A stretch of 64,000 bases of DNA from Chrysogorgia sp. JL179-B06 (taxonomy: Eukaryota; Cnidaria; Anthozoa; Scleralcyonacea; Chrysogorgiidae), in NCBI GenBank assembly GCA_035772405.1, contig JAYKKM010000471.1:952501-1016500 (forward strand), in the 5' to 3' direction. Both the position numbers and the translations under genes were made by a program. The notes under the pieces are model-generated. The model made no database searches and had not been told where the DNA came from. It was given only the letters and a program-made list of their open reading frames with translations. Positions 1 through 12,190 of the stretch are shown here, piece by piece; position 1 is the stretch's first letter, and every line of letters starts with the position of its first letter.

Positions 1-88
<88 letters not shown>
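1..88. repeat. (CA)n followed by (TA)n microsatellite
   Basis: About 22 bases of CA dinucleotides run directly into about 66 bases of TA dinucleotides at the left edge of the window. Penelope-like and retrozyme-like sequences elsewhere in the window also sit against (TA)n, and this tract abuts a hammerhead ribozyme in the same way. Confidence 0.95.
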
Positions 89-92
<4 letters not shown>

Positions 93-97
93 AATAT

Positions 98-139
98 CTG
101 CAGACACGTGTTTCGCTGTACCACAGCTCATCAGTGCAG
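98..139 (-). ncRNA. Type I hammerhead ribozyme with minimal stem III
   Basis: Read on the minus strand, the conserved core CUGAUGA ... GAAA ... UC is present. Stem I is CUGCA pairing with UGCAG, stem II is GCUGU pairing with ACAGC around a GGU loop, and stem III is the palindrome CACGUG closed by A-U. Cleavage would follow the GUC triplet. The very short palindromic stem III is the form known from Penelope-like elements, retrozymes and schistosome satellite hammerheads, which often act as dimers. The core is intact by eye. It is probably the terminal-repeat remnant of a PLE or retrozyme inserted next to (TA)n. Confidence 0.85.
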
Positions 140-800
140 CCCGGTTCAATCCAGATATGGGCATAAGAACCAATCATACACAAGCGATTGCCGGTGACAA
201 CCGCTTGTGGGACAAACAGCGGTCATGCGTGCACCCAGAGAGCGTGAAGCGGTATAGGGCCAGAGTGCCCAAACTACCATATATATACTGTCTACTACTA
301 ATATATATATAGTGAATGCACAGTGAATGTGTATTGGAGTAGTTAGTCAAAACCGGAACGATCGTTATGCTTAAATACTCAGAAAATGTTTTGAATTCTA
401 AATAAGTATTAATCTCACAATCAAATTATTGATAAAATTCATTTTAGAAAATGTCCAAGAGCAGCAGGAGATGGATGAAATATTAGCACCTCAGGTTAGT
501 ATATGGATTCTTCAGCTTCATTTAAATCTGTGGAAACGTACAAATTATTCAATCTAATTGGCAACGCTACTCGTTTTCTAATAGAATAGCGGAGAATAAC
601 GTGATAAGGTCGAGTTTTTCGATATAGAAGAATGCTTATGTAGTAGACCGGAATCGACAGACAGAAATGTAAATCGTCATGTGGCGCCACCGGAAGCCCG
701 CGCGCGACTGATAAGAACGCGCGGGAATACAGCAATCGTGCATCGTTTGTGATAATAAAAACATAGTACCAATCGTATTGTCCAGTGTCCCTCTTTTATC
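140..800. other. Non-coding stretch flanking the ribozyme
   Basis: No convincing gene. The first 150 bases after the ribozyme may belong to the same PLE or retrozyme-like unit, since the TACAATATCT-type sequence beside the ribozyme recurs near 21612-21650. The 79-codon minus ORF at 496-735 has no recognisable feature and is taken as chance. Confidence 0.5.
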
Positions 801-1711
801 TTGTGTGGCAGTTACACAGGCATTGCCTACTGCTACATATTCTGGAGCCCGATAGGAGACCGTTTAAACGAAGTCAATAATTTGACTCCAACCGAAAGTA
901 AAGCAACAAATGTTTGTGGAACACTGAATAGTATGTTCGATCTGGATAAGACACACTTAACAGAAGCACAAAGGGAACAGGCACGAAAACTCCTCGCCAA
1001 GATGTCGTATGTATTCGCTAAAGACGATAAAGACTTTGGCCAAAAAACCGAAGCCGTGCGCCACGAAATACACCTGAAAGACGATGTCCCAACCAGAGAA
1101 CGTACATACCGCAGGATACCGCCCGGCCAGCTGGAAGAGTTTCGAACTGCCTTGATGGACCTTTTGGAAGCAGGAGTCCTTAAGGAATCCAAAAGTCCAT
1201 ACGCTGCACCTGTCGTCCTGGTTACAAAAAAAGTGGCAGTTTGAGAATCTGTGTCGACTACAGGAAAATTAACGCAAAGACAATCAGAGACTCCTACCCT
1301 ATTCCTAGGATAACAGAGACCCTAGAAGCTTTGCAAGGTCCCCGATATTTCTGTTCCCTACAGAGTGGCTATCTTCAAGTGAAAGTTGCGAAACGAGATA
1401 GACACAAAACAGCAGTAACAACACCATTTGGGTTGTATGAATACAACCGGATGCCGTTTGGTCTCACCAATGCACCGGCAACTTTCCAGCGGTTGATGGA
1501 ACAGTGTCTGCATGGCCTGAACCTAAAGATCTGCCTGGCGTATTTGGATGACGTGATTGTGTTTGCAAAGAGCTTTGACGAAATGCTAGAGCGTTTAGAG
1601 ATCGTGCTAGAAAGACTGGGCAACTATGGACTCAAACTGAAAGTTTCCAAGTGCAACCTCTTCCAAACTGAGTTAGCTTGGCACCTGACCCTAGCAAGAT
1701 ATCTTCCTTGA
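801..1711 (+). pseudogene. Ty3/Gypsy retrotransposon reverse transcriptase (broken)
   Basis: Two overlapping frames together give the Gypsy RT. The upstream frame (801-1244) ends in the GVLKESKSPYAAPVVLVTKK motif. The second (1241-1711) carries CVDYRKINAKT, the FGLYEYNRMPFGLTNAPATF motif and the catalytic YLDDVIVF. The switch near 1225-1244 is a frameshift. The motif that normally reads LDLxSGY is shortened to SLQSGY, so the first catalytic aspartate is missing. The sequence continues frameshifted into RNase H and integrase. No gag or protease was found upstream and no LTR pair was recognised. It is a dead Gypsy copy. Confidence 0.9.
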
Positions 1712-2400
1712 AGAAATGGTTAGAGCATCCACCACAAACCATGAAAGATCTTCAAACCTTCGTAGGGTTTGCAGGGTACTACCGGTTGTTAGCTGGTGGA
1801 GGGCGAAGATAGCCGCGCCTCTCCACCAGCTGATCAAAGGTCCGGAGGTAAAGAGTACCCAGAAAAGTTGTAGAGAGCCGTTCCAGTGGTCGCAAGAATG
1901 TCAAGTGGCTTTTGAAACATTAATCGAAAGATTGTCATCGTACCCTATCTTGGCTTTTTCCGACTTCAGCATCCCATTCATCCTTCACACGAATGCATCT
2001 GGCTACGGACTCGGTGGTGCACTGTACCAAGTACAAGACGGCAAACCAAGCGATCATAGCGTATGGAAGCCGCTCCCTCAATGTCGCGGAGGGACGTTAC
2101 TCGGCTTACCGACGGGAATTCCTCGCCGTGAAGTGGTCAGTGACTGAGAAGTTCAAGCAATATCTCTACGAGAATAAGTTGCACATCGTGACGGACAGTA
2201 ATCCCATCACTTACCTTTTCATCCGCTAAACTGAGTGCAACCGATCATCGCTGGTTCTCTGATTTATCTGCTTATGACTTCGCTATAACGTATCGACCTG
2301 GGAAAGTAAGCTGTGTTGCTGATGGGCTGTCGAGGATGCCACAAGAGGTACCAAGCCAGAAAGAGAACATCGCCTCGGACCTTGACTGTATCAAACCTCT
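1712..2400 (+). pseudogene. Ty3/Gypsy RNase H remnant
   Basis: Segments in at least two frames match the connection and RNase H domain: FAGYYR-like remains near 1770, the RNase H start ILHTNASGYGLGG near 1985, and the downstream tract through HIVTDSNPITYLF near 2215. The usual TDAS motif reads TNAS here, a loss of the catalytic aspartate. Frame changes around 1790, 2050 and 2225 and a stop near 2418 break the reading frame. The tail at 2230-2360 still reads LSATDHRWFSDLSAYDF and later VADGLSR. Confidence 0.85.
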
Positions 2401-2419
2401 CCTAGAAAAGCTCTACTAG

Positions 2420-3720
2420 TTGGAAACAGACTCGACAGCTTTCTGTTCCGATGAGGAGTTTCGAGCAATCTGCGACTATCACTCGGTTGATAAACCCTTC
2501 GAAAGCAAGATGCCCATTCCCGTCATTGAAGCAGTCTCGATGTATGCGAATGCCGTGCCCGAATATTTGTCCCAGCCTCCACACTGTCGAGCACAAACAA
2601 GTCTTTCAACAATGACGTCGAGTGACTGGGCGAAACTGCAACGAGATGATCCTGTTATCGGACGAGTGTTTGAGCTGTTGGAGTCGGGCAGTAATAAAGT
2701 ACAGGATGAAGATCGCCCAGTACGAAGATTACACCAGGCAAAAGAACGACTTCGTATAGAACAAGCAGTACTATTCCGGCAGCGAGTGATAGACGAAGAA
2801 GAAACCCTCCAGTTAGTGTTGCCAAAATCATTGCACCAAACAGCCTTGAAAGGTCTACATGACGATGTAGGCCACCTCGGAAAAGACAAGACGGTTGAAT
2901 TGGTATCGCAGCGTTTCTATTGGCCTGGTTTATCTTCAACAGTGGAAGCATACATCAAGAATTGCGAGAGGTGAGTCAAGTGAAAGTCTCCAGATCCACC
3001 GCGTTCGCCATTGGTACACAAATCGTAGCCACGGAGCCTATGGAACTCCTTGCTATCGATTATCTAACACTCGAGAGGTAAATATGGATTCGAGAACGTC
3101 CTCGTCATAACTGATAGCTTCACTAAGTATGCATGGGCATTCCCAACTCGGAATCAGAAAGCACCAACTGTCGCTAAGGTCCTGTGGGAAAAGGTTCTGG
3201 CGAATTTTGGTTTTCCTCGCAGACTCCATTCTGACCAAGCAGATCAGATATTTCTGCAAGATAGCTGGGATAGAAAAGACACGAACTACGCCTTACCACC
3301 CTCAAGGTAACGGCCAGACAGAACGTTTCAATCGGACCCTGCTTAACATGCTCGGCACCCTCGATTCCGACAAGAAATCAGATTGGCCAGACTATATAGC
3401 ACGATTGGTGCACGCCTACAACTGCGCGAAGCATGCCTGAACGGGATACTCTCCTGATTTCCTAATGTATGGCCGATGCCCACTACTGCTAATCGATATC
3501 ACTCTTGGAATACCGACTAAGACGGACAACGTACGTCCCTACGCAGCCTACGCCTAAAATGTGAAAGAACGTCTGACACATGCCTACGATCTTGCCTCCA
3601 AAGGATCAACCAGAAAAGCTGCGTCTAACAAAAAAAGATATGACGTTGGAATACAGGACGCCACCTTACTACCCGGTGACCGAGTCTTAGCTAGAAACCT
3701 CAGTCCAGCAAGGTGGTGAT
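2420..3720 (+). pseudogene. Ty3/Gypsy integrase remnant
   Basis: The frame at 2420-2974 contains the integrase zinc-binding module HLGKDKTVELVSQRFYWPGL and its cysteines near CERC. The catalytic core follows in shifted frames: an LAIDYLTLERG-like strand near 3048-3080, [15 protein letters not shown] near 3112, and [20 protein letters not shown] near 3290-3350. The frame changes near 2974, 3110 and 3260 and a stop at 3438 show decay. It follows the RT-RNase H in normal Gypsy order on the same strand. Confidence 0.88.
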
Positions 3721-4440
3721 AAATAGATAGATAGATTTAATGAAATGTTAATCTGAGTAGCAGCTAAAAGCTGAAATATACAGAATTAATTACATGCAAT
3801 ATTTTAGAACACGGTAAAGGACTCTTAATAACATATACTACATCAAAAATTTTAAAACTACATAATACCATATGTTAATACCATGCGAAATTTAAATATC
3901 GCTAAAAAGTCTAAATATTAAGATAATGAGTCATTATCTTATATTAGATATATAATTATCTTAGATTATCTTAGATATATAAAAGACGAACACTTCATCG
4001 CAACCTCCTCCTACCTTATAATCTTCCTGCCAAACAACATGATTAAATCAAACAAAGACAAGCTCATCCTCGCAGAGACGTTAAACAGTCATATCCCACA
4101 CCTACGAGCGATAGCGAGGATAACTGCTTAGAGGAAGAAGACCCCGTTTACTATTTTCTCAGGGAAGAACTGAACGATGATGTAGAGATTTGGGAGCACA
4201 GCGAAATAGAGATCCAACCTCCAGCGGAGTCTCAACCTGAAGTTGCCGAACAAGCGACAGGTAATGATAACACCTTTGAAAGCCATAATGACGACCAGAA
4301 AAGAGAAGCTGATGTTCCACGTCGAGAGATGTCAACGACTACACGATCAGAACGTCTGTCAAAGCCGCCCTCCCGTTTTGGACATGACCCCATCTGGACA
4401 CAGAAAGCGTCTGTCCTGTTATCATTAGTTACACCCACTA
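3721..4440 (+). pseudogene. Gypsy 3' tail with an AT-rich insertion
   Basis: Integrase C-terminal sequence (LLPGDRVLARNLSPA) ends at about 3718, where an AT-rich block of roughly 290 bases beginning with (ATAG)n intervenes. Coding-like sequence with an acidic, proline- and serine-rich composition resumes near 4010 and runs to about 4430 with several stops. I take 3720-4010 as a later insertion into the dead element. No terminal repeat was recognised. Confidence 0.6.
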
Positions 4441-7300
4441 ATTATGATTTGATCAAGGGCGTTCTTGAGAATTGGTTGTCGATATCATATCGAACAATTT
4501 AACATTTTGCAAAAATGTAGTTTAAGGGTTAATCCTCTCATTTTCATTAGTATGTTGTGTTGGTCCCATGCTGCCCTAGATTTAGAATTTAGAACTTAGG
4601 TTCCACCCTAGGAGAACTATCCCTTTATCAAAAAGCACAAGTTACAAAATTGAAAAGGGGCAGAAATTTCAAAATAAACTATTTAAAAGTGTTTTTTTAG
4701 TTTTTTATAAATGTACAGTTTGTAACCGGAAAGAGTAATGGAATTAAAAAGTTTAAAAATATTGATATAAAGTTCAGGATAGAAACTTTAAAAAATGTCC
4801 ATTCTCAAAATGTGTACAACTTTAGTGTTTTGCAGATATTCTCCTTGAATTAATTTGATATCTAAGAATTTTATCATTACAATCTATAATGGTCACAAAA
4901 GCATGTGTGAGATATATATAATTAATATGATCAATATCCAATAGACCACTTTCATAATGGCGACCGATTTAAATATTCTTTTATGTGCATCGAAATTAGC
5001 CTTTTAGCCTCATTTGGAAGCAAATATTCTTTAGAATTACAGATACACAAACGAGGCCAGAAAGGCTAATTTAGGTGCACATAAAAGAATATTTATTATT
5101 ATTTTATGTGCATCGGTAGTTATTATGAAAGTGGTCTATAGTGAACAATTGTTGTCACTAAACTTTTTTTGTTTCTATAGCAATCTGTTCCACACGAATA
5201 TTCAAACACGGTGATCGATGAGACCGCGCTGTAAAGGTAGGGTATATTGGTATTCGTGTATTGTGTTGCCTTGTTTTTCATTACGCTGCGGTAAATCGCG
5301 TTTTCACGTTGTTTTGTGTTGCATTGCTTCAATTGTATTTTATAAAATAACTTTTGAAAAGTTCCAATTCGCTAAAGTTGTGTTTCTATAACTGTATAGA
5401 AACAGACGATACACGGATGATTGCAAAGCTCAAATTCTCAGAAAATGTTTCTTAGTCGCTTATTGGGATAGAACCAGCTGTAGCCGTCTGAGTTCTAATT
5501 GCCGGGGAGACGCTCTAATGAAAGAGCTGCCGAGTCTCTTGGAAGCTTTTCAACCTGATTCTTGAAGGCAAACGTATGCATGCAAAAACGTTTATGAAAG
5601 TTTAAAAATGTCAAGTTCTCAAGTTTTTACGACAACATCCATGTCAGTATTTTTTGTCGCGTAATTGCTTTTGCTCTACTAATTCAGTCACATTGATAGT
5701 TGAGAGTGTTTTTGCGTGACTTTACATTTAAAGTGAGTGAATTTACATTTTCATCATTTTAATAAAACAATACTGTTCCTACGTTTTACTTATTTTCAAA
5801 ATGTTATTTTATAAAAGAAATAGAAAACGTTTTCGGGGTGTTTCACACGGTTCTAGAAACAATCGAGAAAGTTTAATTTGTGAGAATGGAAATACTCCAT
5901 TTCGGATTTCCACTGCTATTTCTCGTTCTCTCAAACTTCCATTCGCGTTTCTTTAAGGTGGCATAAATATAGTGCTTAAGTGGACTAAGGTGCTTAAGTA
6001 ACTTTTAATTCTAAATTCCCCATTAACATTATTGACATTTTTGCGATTATTTTTGTGTTGTTCTTTACCATTTCAATATCGTCGCTATGGCAACAACGAG
6101 TTTGTTTAATATTTTTGAACTTTCCCTGCCATTGTTCGCGTTTCCTTCGGTGAAATTTCTTCAAACTTTACAGTCTTGTGGGAATTGCTTCGAGAAACAT
6201 TTTAGTGAAAAATAAATGATGGGTTATTCAGATGATTACCGCATTTAATGTTTTTTTAACATTAAGCAAAATTTGCTGAATTGAATTTTTGAAGATAAAC
6301 AGAATTATAAATGTATAAGCTTCATCTTGAAATGTTCAACGTTTTAAACTAATTCACCAAAGGAAACGCGTCTGTCGTCATAAAATTTCTCGATTATCAG
6401 TAAATTTCCTGCCAAATTTGCAAACATTTCTCGCGCGGTCATAAAACCATAGGGAGCCACATTAACTGTATATGTAAAAACGAAAATGTTTAAGTGTGCT
6501 ATGGTTTTCCGCCGTGTTTGCTGATAAGATATGGAAAATAAGTCCTAAGGTGCTCTTAAACAAAAATTATTATTTACTAAAATATATATTTTCATATATT
6601 TCACTGCTCCAAAATAAACTTGAAATAAATTGATTACCTCATTGAAAACGTAATACAAATTTATCACAAAAATTATTTTTGCCGCTATCAGATTTACAAA
6701 ACAAGAAAACGTTCTGTCTATTAACTATTGTCTCCCTGGGGAAACTGTCTTCCTGGGGAAACTCGTGCATTTTTATTTTATATTATAATAACACTTAAAT
6801 TGATTTTACTGACTGCTTCAGTATTAATTTTTATCCATTCGCGGTACTTTAAAAATGATCTATATATCGCATATGGCATTTTTATAAATCCGTAATGGGT
6901 AAAATTGATTGAAATGTTATTAATTGGAAATTATACTTGTTCCCGAATAATTATTTCTCCATATATCCGTGTGATCTATTCGTCACTTTTTTAAATCTGA
7001 AGACGGTGTATTCCTTTTATATATGTATAGTTTCATATATGCATTCATATATGCATTCAACGAATAAAATAGCAAACCATGCACGAATAAAAATTCACAC
7101 GTTATTTTGCACAGAAATGTGCATGAAATTTACTAAAACATTTATTATTTGTGCCCGAGTAATGAATGATTATGTATATCTTTACCGATACATCTTTCAT
7201 TTCCGTTTTTAGTTAATTGAATGTTTGATTCCTGCCAAGATGACATCAAAATAATTACTCTTTCAATTATTGCATGTATTCCGATACAATTGTGGTCATG
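4441..7300. other. Non-coding AT-rich stretch
   Basis: No gene recognised on either strand. It contains one palindromic MITE-like unit (4941-5139). ORFs here are short, AT-rich and lack recognisable motifs. Confidence 0.6.
4941..5139. mobile_element. Palindromic MITE-like element
   Basis: The left end ATAGACCACTTTCATAAT is repeated as its reverse complement at the right end. The arms continue as imperfect complements, with AATATTCTTTTATGTGCA and TTAGCCTTT present in both orientations, so the unit of about 200 bases folds on itself. No clear target-site duplication is visible. The family is not recognised. Confidence 0.75.
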
Positions 7301-9350
7301 TATACCATATATTGTATAGTCTTTTAGTTTTAAAGTCTTAATTTTTAGTCATGCAATTTTAATTCAGTAATGTATAGCCTTACGTAGTCTCGTATTCTTG
7401 TATAGTCTTGCAGTCTTAATTTTTGTTTATAGTCCGCATGTGGTCTGGTAGATTTGTAGCCTTGTAAACTTCTAGCTTATAGTCAGTCTTATAATGGTTT
7501 AGTCTTCTAGTCTTGTAAACATGTAGGATTCCACTTCCAGGATTGTGTAGACTCGTAGTTTTGCAGTCTTGTAGTATTGCATGAGTCTTATTACAATATT
7601 GAATTGCTATGGCTTTGTAGTCTTGTATAGCCTTGTAGCCTGTGGGCTTTACGGTTTTGTAGTCTTGTAGTATTCAGTCTTGCAATCGTCGTACAGCGAG
7701 ACTACAGAAGCAGTCTTGCTGTCATCTCATATATGCTACATTCTTACAGTCGCCTTGTATAGTCTTGTAGTCTTATGGTCATCTGCATGGCCCTGTAGTC
7801 TTTCAGTCTTGCAATCTTGCAGTCTTGTAGTCTTGTAGTCTTGTAGTCTTGTAGTCTTGTAGTCTTGTAGTCTTGTAGTCTTGCAGTCTTGTAGTCGTGC
7901 AGTCTTGCAGGATTTTATTCTTGTATTCTTGTAATCTTTCAACGCAGTATTCTTGTACCATAGTAGACTTACAGTCTGGTACTCTAGTATTATTGTATAA
8001 TCTAGTAGTATTATACACTCGTGGTCTAATATACCTGTACTAGAGTACAGGTATATTAGACCACGAGTGTATAATACTAGTATGGTCTACTGTGTACTCT
8101 AGTATAGTCTAAGTATAGTATAGTATAGTATAGTATAGTATAGTATAGTATAGTATAGTATAGTATAGTCTACTGTCTACTCTACTCTGTGTACTCTAGT
8201 ATAGTCTTGTTTTTTTTGTAGTCTTGTACTTTAATGGTCTTGTAGACTTGTAGTCTTGTAAACTTGCAGTCTTGCAGTCATGCGCTGTCTTGCAGTCTTG
8301 CAGTCTTGCAGTCTTTCAGTCTTTCAGTCTTGTAGTCTTGCAGTGTTGAAGTCTTGCAGTCCTGCAGTCGTGCAGTCTTTCAGTCTTTCAGTCTTGCAGT
8401 CGTGCAGTCTTGTAGTCTTGCAGTCTTGCAGTCTTGCAGTCTTGCAGTCTTGTAGTCGTGCAGTCTTGCAGTCTTGCAGTCTTGCAGTCTTGTGTCGTGC
8501 AGTCTTGTAGTCTTGTAGTCTTGTAGTCGTGCAGTCTTGCAGTCTTGTAGTCTTGTAGTCTTGCAGTCTTGCAGTCTTGCAGTCTTGTAGTCTTGTAGTC
8601 TTGTAGTCTTGCAGTCTTGCAGTCTTGCAGTCTTGCAGTCTTGTAGTCTTGCAGTCTTGCAGTCTTGCAGTCGTGCAGTCTTGCAGTCTTGTAGTCATGT
8701 AGTCTTGCAGTCTTGCAGTCTTGCAGTCTTGCAGTCTTGTAGTCTTGTAGTCGTGCAGTCTTGTAGTCTTGCAGTCTTGCAGTCTTGCAGTCTTGCAGTC
8801 TTGTAGTCTTGTAGTCTTGTAGTCTTGTAGTCTTGCAGTCTTGTAGTCGTGCAGTCGTGCAGTCTTGCAGTCTTGCAGTCTTGCAGTCTTGCAGTCTTGC
8901 AGTCGTGCAGTCTTGCAGTCTTGCAGTCTTGCAGTCTTGCAGTCTTGCAGTCGTGCAGTCGTGCAGTCTTGCAGTCTTGCAGTCTTGCAGTCTTGCAGTC
9001 TTGTAGTCTTGCAGTCTTGTAGTCTTGTAGTCGTGCAGTCTTGTAGTCTTGCAGTCTTGCAGTCTTGCAGTCTTGTAGTCTTGTAGTCTTGTAGTCTTGC
9101 AGTCTTGTAGTCGTGCAGGCTTGCAGTCTTGCAGTCTTGCAGTCTTGCAGCCTTGTAGACTTGTAGTCTTACAGTCTTGTAGTCTTGTAGACTTGCAGTC
9201 TTGTAATCTTTCGACGTAATATTCTTGTACGCTAGTATTCTTGTACTCTAGTAGACTTGCAGTATTGTACTGAAGTAGTCCTGTAGTCTTGTATTTTAGT
9301 AGTCGCGTAGTCTTGGTGTATAGTCATATGATACCATTTTTGCCATGTAC
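7300..9350. repeat. 8-bp minisatellite, TTG(C/T)AGTC
   Basis: Tandem octamers TTGCAGTC and TTGTAGTC fill most of 7800-9170, with degenerate copies in the flanks from about 7300. Variants with GTGCAGTC are interspersed. Because 8 is not a multiple of 3, the array gives repeating ORFs on both strands (for example 8324-8698 minus, 8609-8806 plus), which are not genes. A short (AGTAT)n tract at about 8104-8170 and a perfect palindrome at 8006-8079 interrupt the array. Confidence 0.95.
8006..8079. repeat. Perfect 74-bp palindrome
   Basis: Two arms of about 36 bases, starting TAGTATTATACACTCG and ending with its complement, meet with essentially no spacer at about 8042. Arms without mismatches inside a degenerate minisatellite suggest either a recent inversion-duplication or an assembly fold-back. 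Confidence 0.9.
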
Positions 9351-12190
9351 TTATATAGTCTTGCATGTCGTCTTGCATTTTGGCAAACTTGTAATCATTA
9401 AATAAGCTTATTCGAGAATTTACTTGGCTGATTTTTTATGATCAGTTATTCACTTGGGATATGTACAAGCCAGTCATGTGATAAATTTCTTGGAGTATTT
9501 TTGTCTCGGATGATGCGTTTGTTTACATATATTACTTCTATTTAATCGTGCTAATTATAAGCTATTGTATGTTAATTAATTAAATATTTCAAAATATTCT
9601 GTGTCTATGTCTGTTTTCAAATGTTGTTTTTACGCCATGTTCACTACGCGTGTATTATTTCATAACCATGCCTTTTATTTCCCGTTTTGTCAAGTTGATG
9701 GTAACGATTTTTTTAGTGAGCAGTTCGCACAGGAGCTGTGCGGATCGCGCGGGTGTAGCTTACTGCGAACTCCGAAACATTTCGGCAGTTCTTCCCCATT
9801 TCGTTTTACTATAACACACGTTTTATTTGTTACGTTTAAAAACTCCGTTGTACTTTGACCAAACATATTAATTTATACCAAACATCTTACCAAACATCTT
9901 ATTACTTTTACCAAACATCTTACCAACCATCTTATTAACTTTTACTAAGCATCTTATTTTATACTATCAGTGGGAATTTAAAATACGCAGCAAACACGAC
10001 GCGCCACGAAGACAAATTTGTCGCGGATATTATTTTCGTGTGTTGTTTATTACTAGTGCCAGTGTTTTTGCCCATAGTTCTATAGAAATACGAAATAAAC
10101 GATTTCTCCGTTGATATAATTATGTTGTTTTCACTTTTTCTTATCCGCAAAGACAACTAATGACTTATGGACCTTCAGATTGTCTCTGTGCGTGAGCGCA
10201 GGTGAGCGTTTTAGCCTGCATGGCAGCCCGCAAATTTCAGAAAGAATGAATTCCCGCTTAAAATTTCCTGGCAGCTAGCAAACAGACTGCAGGCACAACT
10301 CTAAGGCTACGCAGGCTACGACCCGATCTGTGACAAAGATAAGAAGTTCGTCAAAGATTGACAAAGTTGACTCTCTTTTCAGCGTTTCTGAATGGATAAT
10401 TTTTCTGTAATGACGAGTTACGATTGGACTAGCCATTGAAACGTGATTTTCTAGCTAGGAAAAGAGTCTTTCGCATGTTGTTCCTTTCGTACGGGAGCGA
10501 CTTTATTCCCTTCAAGGCCATGCGCAAGAATATATATTCTTCTATCAGGCAGTTTACAAAACATCCATCTAGTGCGTCGTGTACTAACAATAGAGAGCTT
10601 AACAAATCGCGTCCTAGAGCCACGGACGCCATATTATTTCAATATAATTTTTGATGCAAAACAAAGAAAATGAATAATATGAAGTTCTAAAAGTAAACGT
10701 GACGTCGTCTTTGTTCTATGAAGACAACGTTGATCAACTGCTTGAACGTCAGCACCATTAAGGCGAGTTACTACTATTACTGGTCTTACGTCGACTCACT
10801 GATTACGGAGGGTTCAGAATTTATCTAGAGAGGTCTATGGTCATTTTGAGAAGGGGTCAAACATTTTCAGCAGTAGGTTTACTTTTAGGGGTGGCTTAAA
10901 CAAGGTGCAAGGGGGGTCATGAAAATGTTTGTTGACAAAAAATGTTTTTATAATATCAGTTTGTCCCCTAGATGGGGAATAATTTAATAATTTTACGAAA
11001 TTAGGGACTTTAAGATAACATAACGGCAACGCCAAAGGCGACGTCAAATTCGAGAAGGGTCTATAGGAAGAGGACGCCGTCGACGTCGCGAGTCTTTTGT
11101 GTTTAAGATTTCCAACAACGCCAACGGTGACTTCAGATAAAAGCGTTTCATTATTTTTGTTGTTTTAACTTGAAAGAAAATCTTTCAAATCTGCCAGGGC
11201 AGAGGAGTTTACATTGCTTTTCAATAACAATAGTTCTTCGAATGCTGAATATCCTTAAACAAGCAACCCAATAGAAGAATATACACATGAAAAACACAAT
11301 TATTTACTAATACGTCGAAACCATGGTGAAATGGTAAACATTACGTTTTTTTCTTTAGCAGACGTAGCACTTGATAAGTTGTCTGCCGAAATGCATTGTG
11401 CTCTTTTATTTTAAAGCCTATTTATTTCTCTCATATCTTTAACTCTTTCCCGACAGGCTGAAAAACATCAAAAATTGAACCACCCTTTGTTCTATTGATA
11501 TCTCTTGAAATAACCATAACTGTTGCGAAAGCTATACATTTTCTGAAAGCCCAATAAACCAGCTTTTACTTGTGCTTTTAAATTTCCCGAACAAAACACA
11601 TTATGTTAATATAAATTAGCATTAATTATCATAAATCAGGTTGAAAAATTTACATTTTTCTAGAAAAGGCCATCTTGCACGCCCGCGTAGCATCTTGAAA
11701 ACTCAAAATGCCACCAATCGCAGAGTTGTTTATGAAATCAAATCAAACTTGGCGTGTGCGTGGATCTCATGTTCCTGGCGCTTGTCGAATTTTAATGTTT
11801 AATCTTGCTTTACCGTGTGCACTGTTTTTCGATTGACAACTTTGCGGGTCTTCAACGACCCATTTTGACCGGGCCGGTCAGGAAAGAGTTAATCAGTTCT
11901 TCTAGGAACTCATTTCTCTATCCCATCCTTTGCTCCAACATTACCCCATTAATAGATTTTGGAAAATGTGATTATATATTATACATATTATCGTGTATAA
12001 TAATTATATTAGTGATAGATTGTATTTATAGTCAACGAAAAGTCCAGTTACGTCAGACTGAAAGGCGTCATGACAGTGTTCATAAAATAACGAGGTTTTA
12101 AAAATAAATTCATTTTGTCACGTTATGTGTCACATTCATGTTACAAATCTGTTTTAGTATATTAACGCTCCTACTCGTAGTCGAGCACTC
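9351..12190. other. Non-coding stretch
   Basis: No gene recognised. At 9857-9960 a short direct repeat around ACCAAACATCTTA occurs four times. ORFs in this stretch (9601-9858, 10436-10654, 11805-12101) show no domain or conserved motif. Confidence 0.6.

Noticed and set aside
7300..8270. Possible CRISPR array in the octamer repeat
   Set aside because: Units are directly tandem without unique spacers, and the context is eukaryotic.
8280..9086. Long repetitive ORFs (VLQSCSLA and RLQDYKTT type) on both strands
   Set aside because: They are the three-frame reading of an 8-bp tandem repeat without stops; no start context or non-repetitive domain.
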